From the NCBI GenBank assembly GCA_026552975.1, contig JAPMTR010000073.1, positions 1 through 60,019 of the forward strand: 60,019 bases of DNA. The letters are read 5' to 3'. The translations under genes and the position numbers were made by a program. The notes under the pieces were generated by a model that was not told the origin of the DNA, did no database searches, and saw nothing but the letters and a program-made list of their open reading frames with translations. Positions 8,225 to 18,030 of the stretch are shown piece by piece (position 1 is the first letter of the stretch; each line of letters opens with the position of its first letter). Origin of the DNA: Candidatus Methanoperedens sp. Lineage in GTDB: Archaea > Halobacteriota > Methanosarcinia > Methanosarcinales > Methanoperedenaceae.

Positions 8225-9499
8225 TTAGATCAATAATTTATGATATTCATTCAATAGATTCTCAGATATTCGATCCCATGAAAAAAGTTCAAGAACCCTT
8301 TCTCGTCCCGCTATTCCCATATTTTTTCTGAGTTTATCATCTGATAATAATTGAATAATTGCTTCAGCAAGTGCATTTGAATCACCTCTTTCAACTATTA
8401 GACCGCACTTACAGCCTTCAACAATTTCTGTCGCTCCTCCGGATCGTGAAACAACTACTGAAACCTGGCAAGCCATTGCTTCAATAATAGTCATTCCAAA
8501 ACCCTCATGACATATAGATGGTAGAATAAAAACATCCGTATCAAGATAATGGTTAACAATTTGTGATTGTGGAAGCTGATCAGTAAAAATCACATTATTT
8601 TCAAGATTTTTGGGTATAAGGTCTTTAAGCTTTGTGAAGTAACTTAACTGAGAATTTTTATCGTAATAATGTGCTAACTCACGTACTTTATCATCATCAC
8701 TTATAGTGATATTAAAATCCATAGGTGCTAACCAGAGAGGACCAACGATTTCAAGCTTTACGTTGGGATATATTTTACTAATTTTACTAAATGACTCGAT
8801 TAATATATGAACACCTTTTTCCGGGGTCACCCTCCCGACAAACAGCAATCTTCTGGTATCATCTTTTTTATTAGCTGTTGGGTCATTCTTTCTGGAAAAT
8901 AGATTAATATCTACACCATTATAGACTGTTTGGCATCGATTAGCACACTTGGGGAAACGGCTGCGGAATTTTTCTGCAATATAATCACTCACGCAAACTA
9001 CCAGATCAGTATTGATAAGATGCCGTTCAATCGTTTCACTGTCAAGATCAGACATCCAATTATTATGTACGTGTAAAACAATTTTAATATCAGGATTTAA
9101 GGCTCGGATAATTGGGACAAACTGTGTAAAACTGTGAATGTGAACAATATCAAATTTTTGCATCCTGATATCAATTGAAATTTGTAGGATATATGAAATA
9201 TAATAAAACCATGATGTAAATTCCGGACGTTTTTTGTCAAAGAACATCGGAAATAACGTCGAAAATCCAGAAAGGATTTTCAGAAAAAATTTCTCATCGA
9301 AACCTACTGGTATAAATCGGTAATTGACGCCTTTGTCCCATATTTCTTTTTTTCGAATACCATGTCCTCTTATATATGCCACAACTTCATTGGATTTGGC
9401 CAGCCTGCGTGCGAGTTCAACAGTTACTATTCCAATCGAACCTCGACCTTCAGGTAAAAAAACTTCACTTATAGGTTGATTGACAATAGCTATTTTCAT
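8225..9499 (-). CDS. Family 4 glycosyltransferase (GT-B)
   Basis: This is a 424-residue GT-B glycosyltransferase. It has the N-terminal acceptor domain (EGRGSIGIVTVELARRL) and the GT4 C-terminal donor domain with LLFVGRVTPEKGVHIL near residue 218 and the EGFGMTIIEAMACQ block with the conserved nucleotide-sugar glutamates. Such enzymes add a sugar from a nucleotide donor with retention, at the inner face of the membrane. The particular sugar is unknown. It lies between the truncated acyltransferase and rfbF on the same strand. Confidence 0.92.
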   Translation of the reverse strand: MKIAIVNQPISEVFLPEGRGSIGIVTVELARRLAKSNEVVAYIRGHGIRKKEIWDKGVNYRFIPVGFDEKFFLKILSGFSTLFPMFFDKKRPEFTSWFYYISYILQISIDIRMQKFDIVHIHSFTQFVPIIRALNPDIKIVLHVHNNWMSDLDSETIERHLINTDLVVCVSDYIAEKFRSRFPKCANRCQTVYNGVDINLFSRKNDPTANKKDDTRRLLFVGRVTPEKGVHILIESFSKISKIYPNVKLEIVGPLWLAPMDFNITISDDDKVRELAHYYDKNSQLSYFTKLKDLIPKNLENNVIFTDQLPQSQIVNHYLDTDVFILPSICHEGFGMTIIEAMACQVSVVVSRSGGATEIVEGCKCGLIVERGDSNALAEAIIQLLSDDKLRKNMGIAGRERVLELFSWDRISENLLNEYHKLLI

Positions 9500-9544
9500 T
9501 TATATTTCACTTATTCCTCTAAATTACTTATGGATGTAATTTTT

Positions 9545-10312
9545 TCATTCCCAAATTTTCCATGGTGGATTGCCGCTTTGCCATAGTTTTTCAAGATAAT
9601 ATTTGTCAGGCAAAGTATCCATACAGTGCCAAAAAGAACTATGGCGATAGCCCATCAATTGTCCATCTTTAGTCAATTCCCCTAAAGCTTTTTGCCATAA
9701 TGTTTCATCGCCTTCGATATAATCAAAAATTTCTGGCTCAAATACAAAAAAACCTCCATTTATCCAATTTTCATCAGTTTGAGGCTTTTCATTGAATTCT
9801 TTTATTTCGTCACCTTCAATCTCGATGAGACCAAAACGTTCTGGAGGTTGAACGGCGGTCAAAGTAGCCAATTTTCCATGAGAATGATGAAAAGCTAATA
9901 AATCGTGGAGATTAACATCAGAAACACCATCTCCATACGTTAACATAAACGTCTCATTACCAATATATGGCGCCAATCGCTTAATTCGACCACCGATCTC
10001 AGTTTTCATTCCAGTGTCAACCAACTTAACTATCCAATCAAGTTTATGGCCGTCTTCAATATCAACCGTACCTGACTTAAGATTTATTGTGAGGTTGCTG
10101 TTAAGCGAATTAAAGTCCACCATATACTTCTTGATAACTTCTCCTTTATATCCCAGGGCAATATAAAAATCTTTACAACCGTAGTGAGCGTAATGCATCA
10201 TAATATGCCAGAGGATTGGCTTTCCTCCAATTTCAACCATCGGTTTTGGCTTTATATCGGTCTCTTCTGCTAAGCGGGTACCATATCCACCAGCAAGAAT
10301 TACTACTTTCAA
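9545..10312 (-). CDS. rfbF: Glucose-1-phosphate cytidylyltransferase
   Basis: This 255-residue nucleotidyltransferase begins with the signature LAGGYGTRLAEETDIKPKPM and ends with the tail block around FWHCMDTLPDKYYLE. The features distinguish RfbF (CTP plus glucose-1-phosphate to CDP-glucose) from RfbA-type thymidylyltransferases; the YGDGVSDVN metal-binding region is clear. CDP-glucose normally goes to the 4,6-dehydratase RfbG for 3,6-dideoxyhexoses. No rfbG or rfbH is visible in the window, although a DegT-type aminotransferase homologue lies about 9.5 kb away. The partner may be outside the window. Confidence 0.9.
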   Translation of the reverse strand: MKVVILAGGYGTRLAEETDIKPKPMVEIGGKPILWHIMMHYAHYGCKDFYIALGYKGEVIKKYMVDFNSLNSNLTINLKSGTVDIEDGHKLDWIVKLVDTGMKTEIGGRIKRLAPYIGNETFMLTYGDGVSDVNLHDLLAFHHSHGKLATLTAVQPPERFGLIEIEGDEIKEFNEKPQTDENWINGGFFVFEPEIFDYIEGDETLWQKALGELTKDGQLMGYRHSSFWHCMDTLPDKYYLEKLWQSGNPPWKIWE

Positions 10313-10334
10313 ATCTGGTTCCTCCTCTTTTCTT

Positions 10335-11258
10335 CTATATTTTTAAACTAAAGGCCTGTTTAGCCGCAATAATTATTTCATACATAAGATAGTATCTCCG
10401 TTTCATTGCCCATTTTATGAGAAATGGGAAACAAAATATTCGATCATAGAAATTTAATGGAACCTGCAATACGGCAATGCAATACTCGCTGAGCATTTTC
10501 CAATATGGAAGTATTATCTTTCCGGTTTTTGCCGGATCAAACCAAATCGCCTGTAAATAATAATTGGGCATATTATTCCTATCACAGCCAATTAAATTCA
10601 TCGATTGTTGTGGATGTTTTCGTTCAAAGAATAGGTATTCAGGAATTTTATAAAACCGACCTAAGAGAACAAGTTTAGCTAAAAGAATTCCGTCTGCATG
10701 TCCATAATTACCCATAAGCGATGTCTTTATAAGGGCACTTGCACGAATAAGCCCAAACTGCTCGAAGCATCTTTCTTGCTTTAGAAGAATGTCACGAAAT
10801 CGCTCATGTATTTTTGGCGAATCTGTATTTAAATTGAGGTCGTAGTTTTCTATTATTTTTCCATTTTCGTCAATTATTATGGTATCGGAGTAGCATAAGA
10901 TCACTGAAGGATCGTTGTCTAGAACTTCAACACACTTCAATAGAAAATCAGAAGATATTATGTCATCGTGTGCAGCCCATTTAAAATATTTTCCATCCGA
11001 TAATTCGAAAACACGATTAAAGTTCCAGGCACCTCCTAGATTCTTTTCGTTTCTAAAGTAACGAATTCGTGAATCTTTATTTGCATATTCTAGACATATA
11101 TCGGATGTTCGATCAGTAGAAGCATTATCTGAGAGAATTAATTCAAAGTTTACAAATGTTTGAGCCAGAATTGAATCTAATGCTTCTGTAAGGTATTTTT
11201 CACCGTTATATACGGGCATACCAATACTCACTTTTGTTTTATCTTTTTTCATATTCAA
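10335..11258 (-). CDS. Family 2 glycosyltransferase
   Basis: This 307-residue protein has a GT-A fold: the N-terminal VSIGMPVYNGEKYL and the acceptor-side block SDNASTDRTSDI are standard GT2 marks, and WAAHDD supplies the metal-binding acidic residues. It probably adds a sugar to a lipid-linked glycan at the cytoplasmic membrane. It is the first gene of the minus-strand run 11258-8225 and shares a 220-base divergent promoter region with another GT2 gene on the plus strand. Confidence 0.9.
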   Translation of the reverse strand: MNMKKDKTKVSIGMPVYNGEKYLTEALDSILAQTFVNFELILSDNASTDRTSDICLEYANKDSRIRYFRNEKNLGGAWNFNRVFELSDGKYFKWAAHDDIISSDFLLKCVEVLDNDPSVILCYSDTIIIDENGKIIENYDLNLNTDSPKIHERFRDILLKQERCFEQFGLIRASALIKTSLMGNYGHADGILLAKLVLLGRFYKIPEYLFFERKHPQQSMNLIGCDRNNMPNYYLQAIWFDPAKTGKIILPYWKMLSEYCIAVLQVPLNFYDRIFCFPFLIKWAMKRRYYLMYEIIIAAKQAFSLKI

Positions 11259-11449
11259 CTCAATGAACCATTGTCAATCTAAAATAAAATCCATTACCAG
11301 AATTTATTTTGTTTAATAAAGCAAAGAAACATATAAACATATCTGTGCCATATTATATACATAATCATTATAATTTTGATTAAAACCCCTAAAATGCTAA
11401 TCCACCCTATCTGAAATATTTGATAATGATTTTTTATGCAAAAACAAAA

Positions 11450-11457
11450 TTATAAAT
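11450..11457 (+). promoter_or_regulatory. TATA box of the plus-strand glycosyltransferase gene
   Basis: TTATAAAT at 11450-11457 lies about 25-30 bases before the ATG at 11481, the spacing at which transcription would begin at or just before the start codon. The transcript is therefore probably leaderless, which is common in archaea; no Shine-Dalgarno site is seen. The remaining gap 11259-11449 is AT-rich with no other feature. Confidence 0.5.
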
Positions 11458-11480
11458 AGGAATAAACAAAAATAAAGTCA

Positions 11481-12374
11481 ATGGAAAATATACCGTTTAT
11501 CTCTATTATAGTACCAGTATATAATGGTGAATCAATAATTGATGAATGTATTAATTCATTGTTAAATTTAAACTATCCTATAAATAAATATGAATTGATA
11601 ATTGTTGATAACAATTCAAAGGATAACACAAGTCATATTATTAGTAAATATCCTGTAAAATATGCACTGGAAACAAAAAAAGGATCGTATGCCGCACGAA
11701 ATAAAGGTATTAAATTGGCGGAAGGGGAAATTCTATTATTCACAGACTCGGATTGTATTGCAGATAAAGATTGGATAATAAATATTATAAAGCCGTTTAG
11801 GGATAGTAGAGTCGGTGCAGTAGGTGGTAAAACAATAACTTATAATCCCACCACAATTGTTGAGAAATATTTAGAATCAATTTCAGCATTGGACAACGAA
11901 TCTTCAATCAAATCTAAAAGACCATCAATTGCTACCGCCAATGCCGCATTTAGGAAAAATATTTTAGGCCAGGTTGGTTTTTTTGATGAAACCTTTACGT
12001 CTGGTGGTGATTATGATATTTCTTGGAGGATACATAACCTGGGGTATATTTTAGCGTACGAACATAATTCAATAATATTTCACAAACATGGTACTGATTT
12101 CAAAAGTTTATTCAATAAAGAATTTAGATATGGCTGTGGCAATGTGCAGTTATTCAAAAAACATTTTGATAAAAATAGATTCCGATTAGGGGGGTATGTC
12201 CAAATTTTATATACGCTACTCATACAAATTCCTTTTAGATTTCTGAGTGTTATCTTAAGAAAAAGAGATAAAATGATGCATATTGCAGTTCCATTTTGTA
12301 TATTGATCCGAAATATCGGATATAAATCTGGAATGATTTATGGTTGTATAAAATATAAAACAATATATCTATGA
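11481..12374 (+). CDS. Family 2 glycosyltransferase
   Basis: This is a 297-residue GT-A glycosyltransferase with SIIVPVYNGESIIDECI at the N-terminus, VDNNSKDNTS, a DSDC metal-binding motif near residue 93, and the block ATANAAFRKN followed by GGDYDISWRI. The C-terminal 60 residues are hydrophobic and probably associate with the membrane. It is the only plus-strand gene in the first 24 kb, read against the surrounding cluster, and ends 13 bases from the converging glycosyltransferase gene. The sugar specificity is unknown. Confidence 0.9.
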   Translation: MENIPFISIIVPVYNGESIIDECINSLLNLNYPINKYELIIVDNNSKDNTSHIISKYPVKYALETKKGSYAARNKGIKLAEGEILLFTDSDCIADKDWIINIIKPFRDSRVGAVGGKTITYNPTTIVEKYLESISALDNESSIKSKRPSIATANAAFRKNILGQVGFFDETFTSGGDYDISWRIHNLGYILAYEHNSIIFHKHGTDFKSLFNKEFRYGCGNVQLFKKHFDKNRFRLGGYVQILYTLLIQIPFRFLSVILRKRDKMMHIAVPFCILIRNIGYKSGMIYGCIKYKTIYL

Positions 12375-12387
12375 TATCTATGAAAAT

Positions 12388-13533
12388 TCAACAAACAAAA
12401 TCATCAAATTTTTTTGAAATACGTTGAACAACCGTATCCCAAGTGAAACATGTTTCGACTCTTTTTCGTCCAGCTTCTCCCATTTCGCTCATTAATTTTT
12501 CATTCCCCAATAACAAAATAAGTTTCTCCGCAAGCTGTTTATGGTTGTCTGGTTCCACTAGATAGCCTGTTATGCCATCTTCAATGATTTCAGGCATTGC
12601 ATCAACATTAGTACCGATACATGGTGTTTTATATGCCATTGCTTCCAGAAATGCAATTCCAAATGGCTCACACAAAGAAGGCAAAGAAAAAATTGACGCA
12701 TTTTTATACAATTGCAAAATAGTTTTATAATCTACATATCCTTTAACAGAAACACCCTCCATATTTACTTTCGGATTTGAACCAACAATAACTAATTGCG
12801 CATCTTTTATTTCTTTTTTAACTTCTCTGAATGCTTTTATTAGACAGGGGCCACCTTTCCTATTAAACTCGATACCGACAAAAAGAATGGTTTTATTACT
12901 ATAGTCTTTTTCGAAAATTGGTAATTCCTTTAGATTTACACCATTATATGTGGTTATAACCTTCGACTCATCAATGTTGTAATCATTAATTATCGAATTT
13001 CTCGTATGATCACTGACAGTAAAAATTGCGGTAGCTTTTTGATATGTCTCAGTTTCTAATTTTATCCATTTACTCTTGTCTGATATAAACTTAGTCCATT
13101 CAGGATATTCTCTATCCGCTTGTTTCACTGTAAAATCCTCAAAAATGAAATGAGGTTTTTGTGATTTTATCATAATAGGAGGTTGCCATGTAGTCTGAAA
13201 TATAATATCATATTTATCATTATATTCTTCTATATGGTGTCTGCTAATTTCTGATTTTTTTTGAGCACTATATATACTTGTATAATAATAATTACTAAAT
13301 TCTTCCTCTGATAATATACGCAACGGATGGAAATATTTGGATAAACCAGGAATATGCAAAAAACTGTAGATAGAATTATATAACTTCGGTAATCCTGAAA
13401 TCCTAGTATTAAAAACATCTATTATATCGTGTTTCTTTGCCAATTCTGGGAGTAGGTATTCATGAACATGTGAAAAACCTGTGTACCCTCCCGAAGCCAA
13501 AACCATAATTTTGTATTTCATGAAATCACTCAT
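12388..13533 (-). CDS. Family 4 glycosyltransferase (GT-B)
   Basis: This is a 381-residue GT4 protein. The donor-site domain contains TILFVGIEFNRKGGP and EPFGIAFLEAMAYKTPCI, ending with the standard CFTWDTVVQRI tail. The N-terminus is divergent, with the acceptor-side motif GGYTGFSHVHEY. It overlaps the upstream deacetylase-fold gene by 4 bases, so the two are probably translated together. The sugar transferred is not predictable. Confidence 0.9.
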   Translation of the reverse strand: MSDFMKYKIMVLASGGYTGFSHVHEYLLPELAKKHDIIDVFNTRISGLPKLYNSIYSFLHIPGLSKYFHPLRILSEEEFSNYYYTSIYSAQKKSEISRHHIEEYNDKYDIIFQTTWQPPIMIKSQKPHFIFEDFTVKQADREYPEWTKFISDKSKWIKLETETYQKATAIFTVSDHTRNSIINDYNIDESKVITTYNGVNLKELPIFEKDYSNKTILFVGIEFNRKGGPCLIKAFREVKKEIKDAQLVIVGSNPKVNMEGVSVKGYVDYKTILQLYKNASIFSLPSLCEPFGIAFLEAMAYKTPCIGTNVDAMPEIIEDGITGYLVEPDNHKQLAEKLILLLGNEKLMSEMGEAGRKRVETCFTWDTVVQRISKKFDDFVC

Positions 13534-14327
13534 AGTAAACTCTCAAATTTTATGAATTTAATATCTCTATTTATTAAAAATCTGATTAGTTGATCTAATT
13601 TTTCTAGGAATTTCGGAAACTTATTACCCCGTAGTTTTCCTTCGCCCCAACTATGGAATATAGGGGTAATTAAAGCTTTGGATTTTCCGTGCGATTTCAT
13701 CATCCACTCATACACTATGAACTTATAAAATGGATTATCCGGTGTAAGTGTATAGGGGAACCATGACCTGCCAGAAGGTATCATTCTCGTGACAGGGACC
13801 TCTAAGATACCTACTTTATCTTTTAATGAAACAGCTGGGATATTATATGATCTTTTTGAAGGATAATAATATCCCATATAGGGTACACTTCCATGTCCTT
13901 GGAACCACCCTTCTTTTTCATCCAATTTGGCTGCTACACTCGAGTCTATTTTAAATCCATACTCTTTAAGCAATCTTAATGAGGCGTCAGTGCAGCAAAG
14001 TCCACCGCCCCGGAAGGATATCGGTTTAAAACCAAGTTTATTTAGAAGTTCTAAGCTGATTTCGAGCTCAGTTTGCATTGTTTCTATTGATATTTTTTCT
14101 AAACCCTTTGCATACGATTCCATGCTACCCCAATGAATATGGAGTCCAACTTCATGTTTTTCAAAAAGGTTTGATATACCTTTATATAAATCGAAATTCT
14201 TCTGTGATATTTCAATAAAAAACATGCAAATGGCATCATAGCGATTTATTAATGATATAATGGCTTTTAACTCTTCAATATTTTTTGTAGACGCAACTTC
14301 TACATCACATGTTAGACAGGAAAACAT
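13530..14327 (-). CDS. Polysaccharide deacetylase-fold protein
   Basis: This is a 265-residue NodB-fold protein. It starts with the first conserved strand as SCLTCDVEVAS; the NodB histidine motif HxxxH appears as HEVGLHIHWG, and SFRGGGL gives the arginine strand. Family members remove N- or O-acetyl groups from glycans or act as related hydrolases. The first motif is CDVEV rather than the usual DDG/HDVD, so activity should not be assumed. It is coupled to the next glycosyltransferase gene by a 4-base overlap. Confidence 0.72.
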   Translation of the reverse strand: MFSCLTCDVEVASTKNIEELKAIISLINRYDAICMFFIEISQKNFDLYKGISNLFEKHEVGLHIHWGSMESYAKGLEKISIETMQTELEISLELLNKLGFKPISFRGGGLCCTDASLRLLKEYGFKIDSSVAAKLDEKEGWFQGHGSVPYMGYYYPSKRSYNIPAVSLKDKVGILEVPVTRMIPSGRSWFPYTLTPDNPFYKFIVYEWMMKSHGKSKALITPIFHSWGEGKLRGNKFPKFLEKLDQLIRFLINRDIKFIKFESLL

Positions 14328-14359
14328 TACTTATCACCTTATTATACGAATATTTTAGA

Positions 14360-15481
14360 TTATTTTATATTAGTATATAAATTATTATAAAAAGATATAT
14401 ATTGATTGATTATTTTATCCCATGTATATTTTTTAACAAAATCCCTCTGATTAGCTATGATATTTTCATTATTTTTCGTTGAGTGAGTTAATATTTCAAC
14501 AATTTTTTCAATATTAGGTTCAAAAAGGTTTATTTTAGATTTATTTTGAATGATAAAATCATATATACCAGCTTTTTCCGAAATATATACTGGACATTCA
14601 GCACTAGCTAACGCCTCCATAGCTGCCAAACAAAATGCATCAAACCTTGAAGGGTAAATTGCAGCATCAACATTTTTTAAAAAATATTTTATTGTTTCTT
14701 TGCCTATAAGTCCCAAAAATATGACATTTTTTTCCAGATTTAAATTTGAGCAAAGTTTACGTAAATCTTTTTCTTGAGAGCCTTCACCTGCAATAAAAAG
14801 TATTGTTTTTGGATTGATTTTTTTATACCTTTCAACTGCTTTTATTAACATATCCACACCTTTCTCAGGCGAGAGCCTTCCGTGATAGAATAAATTAAAA
14901 TTGATTTTATCAATAATATTACCCACATCATATAAATCATTATTCTTCAATGGATCAAACCAGTAGTCATCAATGCCGTTGGGTATCACATAACAATTTC
15001 GAATCCCATAATCAATTTTTAGAATATTCCCCAAAAGATAAGAATGTGTAATAACTCTAGTTGCTTTTTTCAATATAAATGGTATAAAAAGGGCAGTAGG
15101 TATGGACAAAACATCTATTTTCCTTTCATATTTAATTTGAGTAACAATATGGCTACGAATATCTCCATGATAGTGGAGAATTAATGGAATTTTTCTCATT
15201 AAGCACAATAGAACAATTAAAAATTTTTTGTTTGGAAAAAAACTTGGGCTTATAGGAATATGTACTATAAAATATTTTTTGTGATATATAAGATCGAAAA
15301 AACTAATATTTTCAAATTGCATAAAATTTTCATCATGAAAATCAACCTTTCTATCTTCGATGATGATTTTTATATTATTAAATGGAAGTTCAGTCCTATA
15401 CTTAGCCATTGTTTTTAAAATTGATTTTCCCACCCTTGCAGGTGCATCATCACGTTTAGGAAAAAGATAGATCAAATCCAT
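14360..15481 (-). CDS. Family 4 glycosyltransferase (GT-B)
   Basis: The protein has GT4 marks: FYHGRLSPEKGVDMLIKAV, the FIAGEGSQE strand and a C-terminal block AFCLAAMEALASAECPVYIS, in which the usual E-x7-E glutamates can be placed. I chose the Met at 15481 (MDLIYLFPKRDDAP) because it avoids most of the overlap with the preceding gene, which ends at 15484; an earlier start at 15496 is also in frame. The sequence is notably AT-rich and lysine/isoleucine-rich like its neighbours. The substrate is unknown. Confidence 0.88.
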   Translation of the reverse strand: MDLIYLFPKRDDAPARVGKSILKTMAKYRTELPFNNIKIIIEDRKVDFHDENFMQFENISFFDLIYHKKYFIVHIPISPSFFPNKKFLIVLLCLMRKIPLILHYHGDIRSHIVTQIKYERKIDVLSIPTALFIPFILKKATRVITHSYLLGNILKIDYGIRNCYVIPNGIDDYWFDPLKNNDLYDVGNIIDKINFNLFYHGRLSPEKGVDMLIKAVERYKKINPKTILFIAGEGSQEKDLRKLCSNLNLEKNVIFLGLIGKETIKYFLKNVDAAIYPSRFDAFCLAAMEALASAECPVYISEKAGIYDFIIQNKSKINLFEPNIEKIVEILTHSTKNNENIIANQRDFVKKYTWDKIINQYISFYNNLYTNIK

Positions 15482-15483
15482 GT

Positions 15484-17031
15484 TTAAAGCAACCAAATAT
15501 TAATTCTACCGTTAGTATAAATTATGTCTCTTTTCATTTGTATCGAATGTCCTATTTCGGAATAGAATAACTTATCATCAATAAAATATTTTATATTTAA
15601 ACCACGGATTATTCCTTTGGCATTATCAACATCATCCATTTCTATCAACCAACTTATTAAACCTTCTAAACTCGTTCCTGATTTCTCAATATAGGGTCCT
15701 TCAAAATAAAAATCTAATGAAAATGGACTGACTTTATTAAGTTGAACTTGGGATATGTTTATTTTAGGACCTGAAGGGTGTTCATCAGAAATTGCCATAA
15801 TTCTTGAAGCGTCTAATCCTTCTCCAACAGCCACTGAATTATCTGGAATATATTTCATTCCCCAAACTGCTACTTGATATGGATTTTCTGACAAGTACCA
15901 GTCGCTTTTCGAACGGCCTGTACGCTCATGATTATAAAATCCTGAAAAAGCAACAAAAAATAAGATATTACAAATAATGAATAAATTAAGAAATTTATTC
16001 GGTCTTGCGCTTGCAACTATTAATAAATTTCTGAATGCAATGGATATAAAAAATACTAAAAATAATATTAAAATAAAAGCGCCATAAGTGAGATTATAAC
16101 TAAATGGAAGGATTAAAAGTAACGCACCAAGAAAATACCACTCTTCAAATTTTTTATTCCTTTTTAATATATTATAAATCAATCCTCCAAATAAGAAAAT
16201 TATTATTGGACCAAGATATCTTGCATTTGAAATAAACATTTCTATGATCCAACTATATCTTGAACCTGATTCGATCAATTTTCTTAAGAAAAAGGGTAGC
16301 ATGAATATAGCTAATAAACCCATTAAATATAAATTGGATAGGGAAATTTTTCCTGTAAAATTTAAAAATTTAATTTTGAACAACACTTTAATAGTAAAAT
16401 ATAACACAGTCAATGGAATTAAAAAGAAATAATAATGATGTGTCGCTGCCAAAAACATTCCAATAATAAGCAGAAAGAATATAGCCTTCATATAATTCAT
16501 ATTTTTCAGCAAAATAAAAAGAAATAGAGGTAAGAATATTATAAAAGGTCCTCTTGTACTAATTTCCCAGGTACTGTATATCTGTATTCCTTGTGATACT
16601 GAGAAAAAAAGTGCCATTAAATACTTGAAAAGAAAATCTTCATATATTATGCCGGCAAGGATATATACCGTAAAAATACTTAATAGGCCAAGCATCACAG
16701 AATATAATAAAATGGTTTTTTCCATATCAATTCCAGTAAGCCCGATTAGTTGTGACATGCCGGATACTGAAAATGGGATTGCGCTCGCATACGAGTAAGG
16801 ATAAAATCCAAAAATTGAAAGCCAATTCCACCACCAATCAGCATATCCATATGTGGTGACCGAATTAGCAAGCGAATGAATATAGAACGAATCTCCCCCT
16901 TTTTCATGAGGAATCGAAGGTATTCTTATCACGAAGTTCAGTAATATTAGCAATATCAGCAATATGATTTTATTTTTTTCAGAGACTTTGCCGTATTGTA
17001 TATTATAAACGTGATTTAAATTTTTTTCCAT
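15484..17031 (-). CDS. Polytopic membrane protein, GT-C glycosyltransferase-like
   Basis: This is a 515-residue protein with about 11 hydrophobic segments and a soluble C-terminal part of roughly 130 residues. The first outside loop contains HEKGGDSFYIHS, an acidic motif placed as in GT-C enzymes (ArnT, Pmt, AglB), which use lipid-phosphate sugars outside the membrane. I cannot identify a specific family, so GT-C is an inference from topology and neighbours. It overlaps the preceding GT2 gene by 29 bases. A Wzy-type polymerase is the main alternative. Confidence 0.6.
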   Translation of the reverse strand: MEKNLNHVYNIQYGKVSEKNKIILLILLILLNFVIRIPSIPHEKGGDSFYIHSLANSVTTYGYADWWWNWLSIFGFYPYSYASAIPFSVSGMSQLIGLTGIDMEKTILLYSVMLGLLSIFTVYILAGIIYEDFLFKYLMALFFSVSQGIQIYSTWEISTRGPFIIFLPLFLFILLKNMNYMKAIFFLLIIGMFLAATHHYYFFLIPLTVLYFTIKVLFKIKFLNFTGKISLSNLYLMGLLAIFMLPFFLRKLIESGSRYSWIIEMFISNARYLGPIIIFLFGGLIYNILKRNKKFEEWYFLGALLLILPFSYNLTYGAFILILFLVFFISIAFRNLLIVASARPNKFLNLFIICNILFFVAFSGFYNHERTGRSKSDWYLSENPYQVAVWGMKYIPDNSVAVGEGLDASRIMAISDEHPSGPKINISQVQLNKVSPFSLDFYFEGPYIEKSGTSLEGLISWLIEMDDVDNAKGIIRGLNIKYFIDDKLFYSEIGHSIQMKRDIIYTNGRINIWLL

Positions 17032-17884
17032 AATACCTGATTATTTCTTTATGTTTCTTACGATAATACTTTCGAACTTCGATTAATTCAATCTTTTCCT
17101 TTGATTTTAGAACACAATAAATATACGAGTATATATATGCGATACCAGTATAATATGGGTGAGAAATAACATATTTTATGAACTTAAAAAACACATAGAA
17201 GGGATGATAATCCCTGTAATAATCCGATTCCCCTCTTGTCTTAAATCCTTTCCATAATCCTTCTGAGCTGCTCGTTTTTCGTGTTTGTATGCATATAATG
17301 TCAACAAATTTTCTAGTTTCCCACCCATGTAAAATAGCCAAAACATTTGAAACCGCATCAGCAGAATAACTCCTTGGAAACCCTCCAGTATCTTCATAAC
17401 ATTTTCTTCGCCAAACTCTCAATCCACCATTAGGAAGATTATCTCTATCTTTTTCAATGATTATTATATTACCTTTTCTAGTAGCATCAGATCCGCTTGC
17501 TACACCCAAATTAGGATTTTTCTCAAATTTGTATACAATTTTCTCGAAGAAATTTTGGCTTAAAATCATATCTGCATCGATCAATCCGATGTAATCAAAA
17601 ATGATATTTTGTTTATTACAAATTTGATAAGTTTCTTTTATGGCAATACTTACAATTTCGGCATAATGAAAACTAAGGTCTCGTTGGGATCTAATACCTG
17701 TAATTACACAAATCCAACCGTGGTTATTTATCAAATTATTTAGAATAATTGGGGTGTTATCTGTACTTCCATCATCTATAATGAGCCATAATTTTGGCTT
17801 TAATGTCTGATTAATAATTGAGTCTGCAAGACTTTGCAGATTCTTTTCTTCGTTTTTACATGGTGTAACTATTACGTAATTCAT
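17003..17884 (-). CDS. Family 2 glycosyltransferase
   Basis: This is a 293-residue GT-A protein with VIVTPCKNEEKNLQSLADSI, IDDGSTDNTP and the metal-binding GLIDADMIL, followed by a GGFPRSYSADA segment in the place of the usual acceptor loop. The C-terminal third has one or two membrane-associated stretches. It starts a short operon with the GT-C-like protein and the GT4 gene that follow. The 147 bases upstream (17885-18030) are AT-rich with no other feature visible. Confidence 0.9.
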   Translation of the reverse strand: MNYVIVTPCKNEEKNLQSLADSIINQTLKPKLWLIIDDGSTDNTPIILNNLINNHGWICVITGIRSQRDLSFHYAEIVSIAIKETYQICNKQNIIFDYIGLIDADMILSQNFFEKIVYKFEKNPNLGVASGSDATRKGNIIIIEKDRDNLPNGGLRVWRRKCYEDTGGFPRSYSADAVSNVLAILHGWETRKFVDIICIQTRKTSSSEGLWKGFKTRGESDYYRDYHPFYVFFKFIKYVISHPYYTGIAYIYSYIYCVLKSKEKIELIEVRKYYRKKHKEIIRYYGKKFKSRL

Positions 17885-18030
17885 AATTATTGTTAATAAT
17901 CTTTCAAGATGATTTCAAATTAGCACTAATATTTTCTATAGAATTATTAAGGTTATTACAAATAAGTATATTATTGTAATCAAATTATTATTCTACTATT
18001 TTTACAAATCCTATAATATCCATTTTCGTT

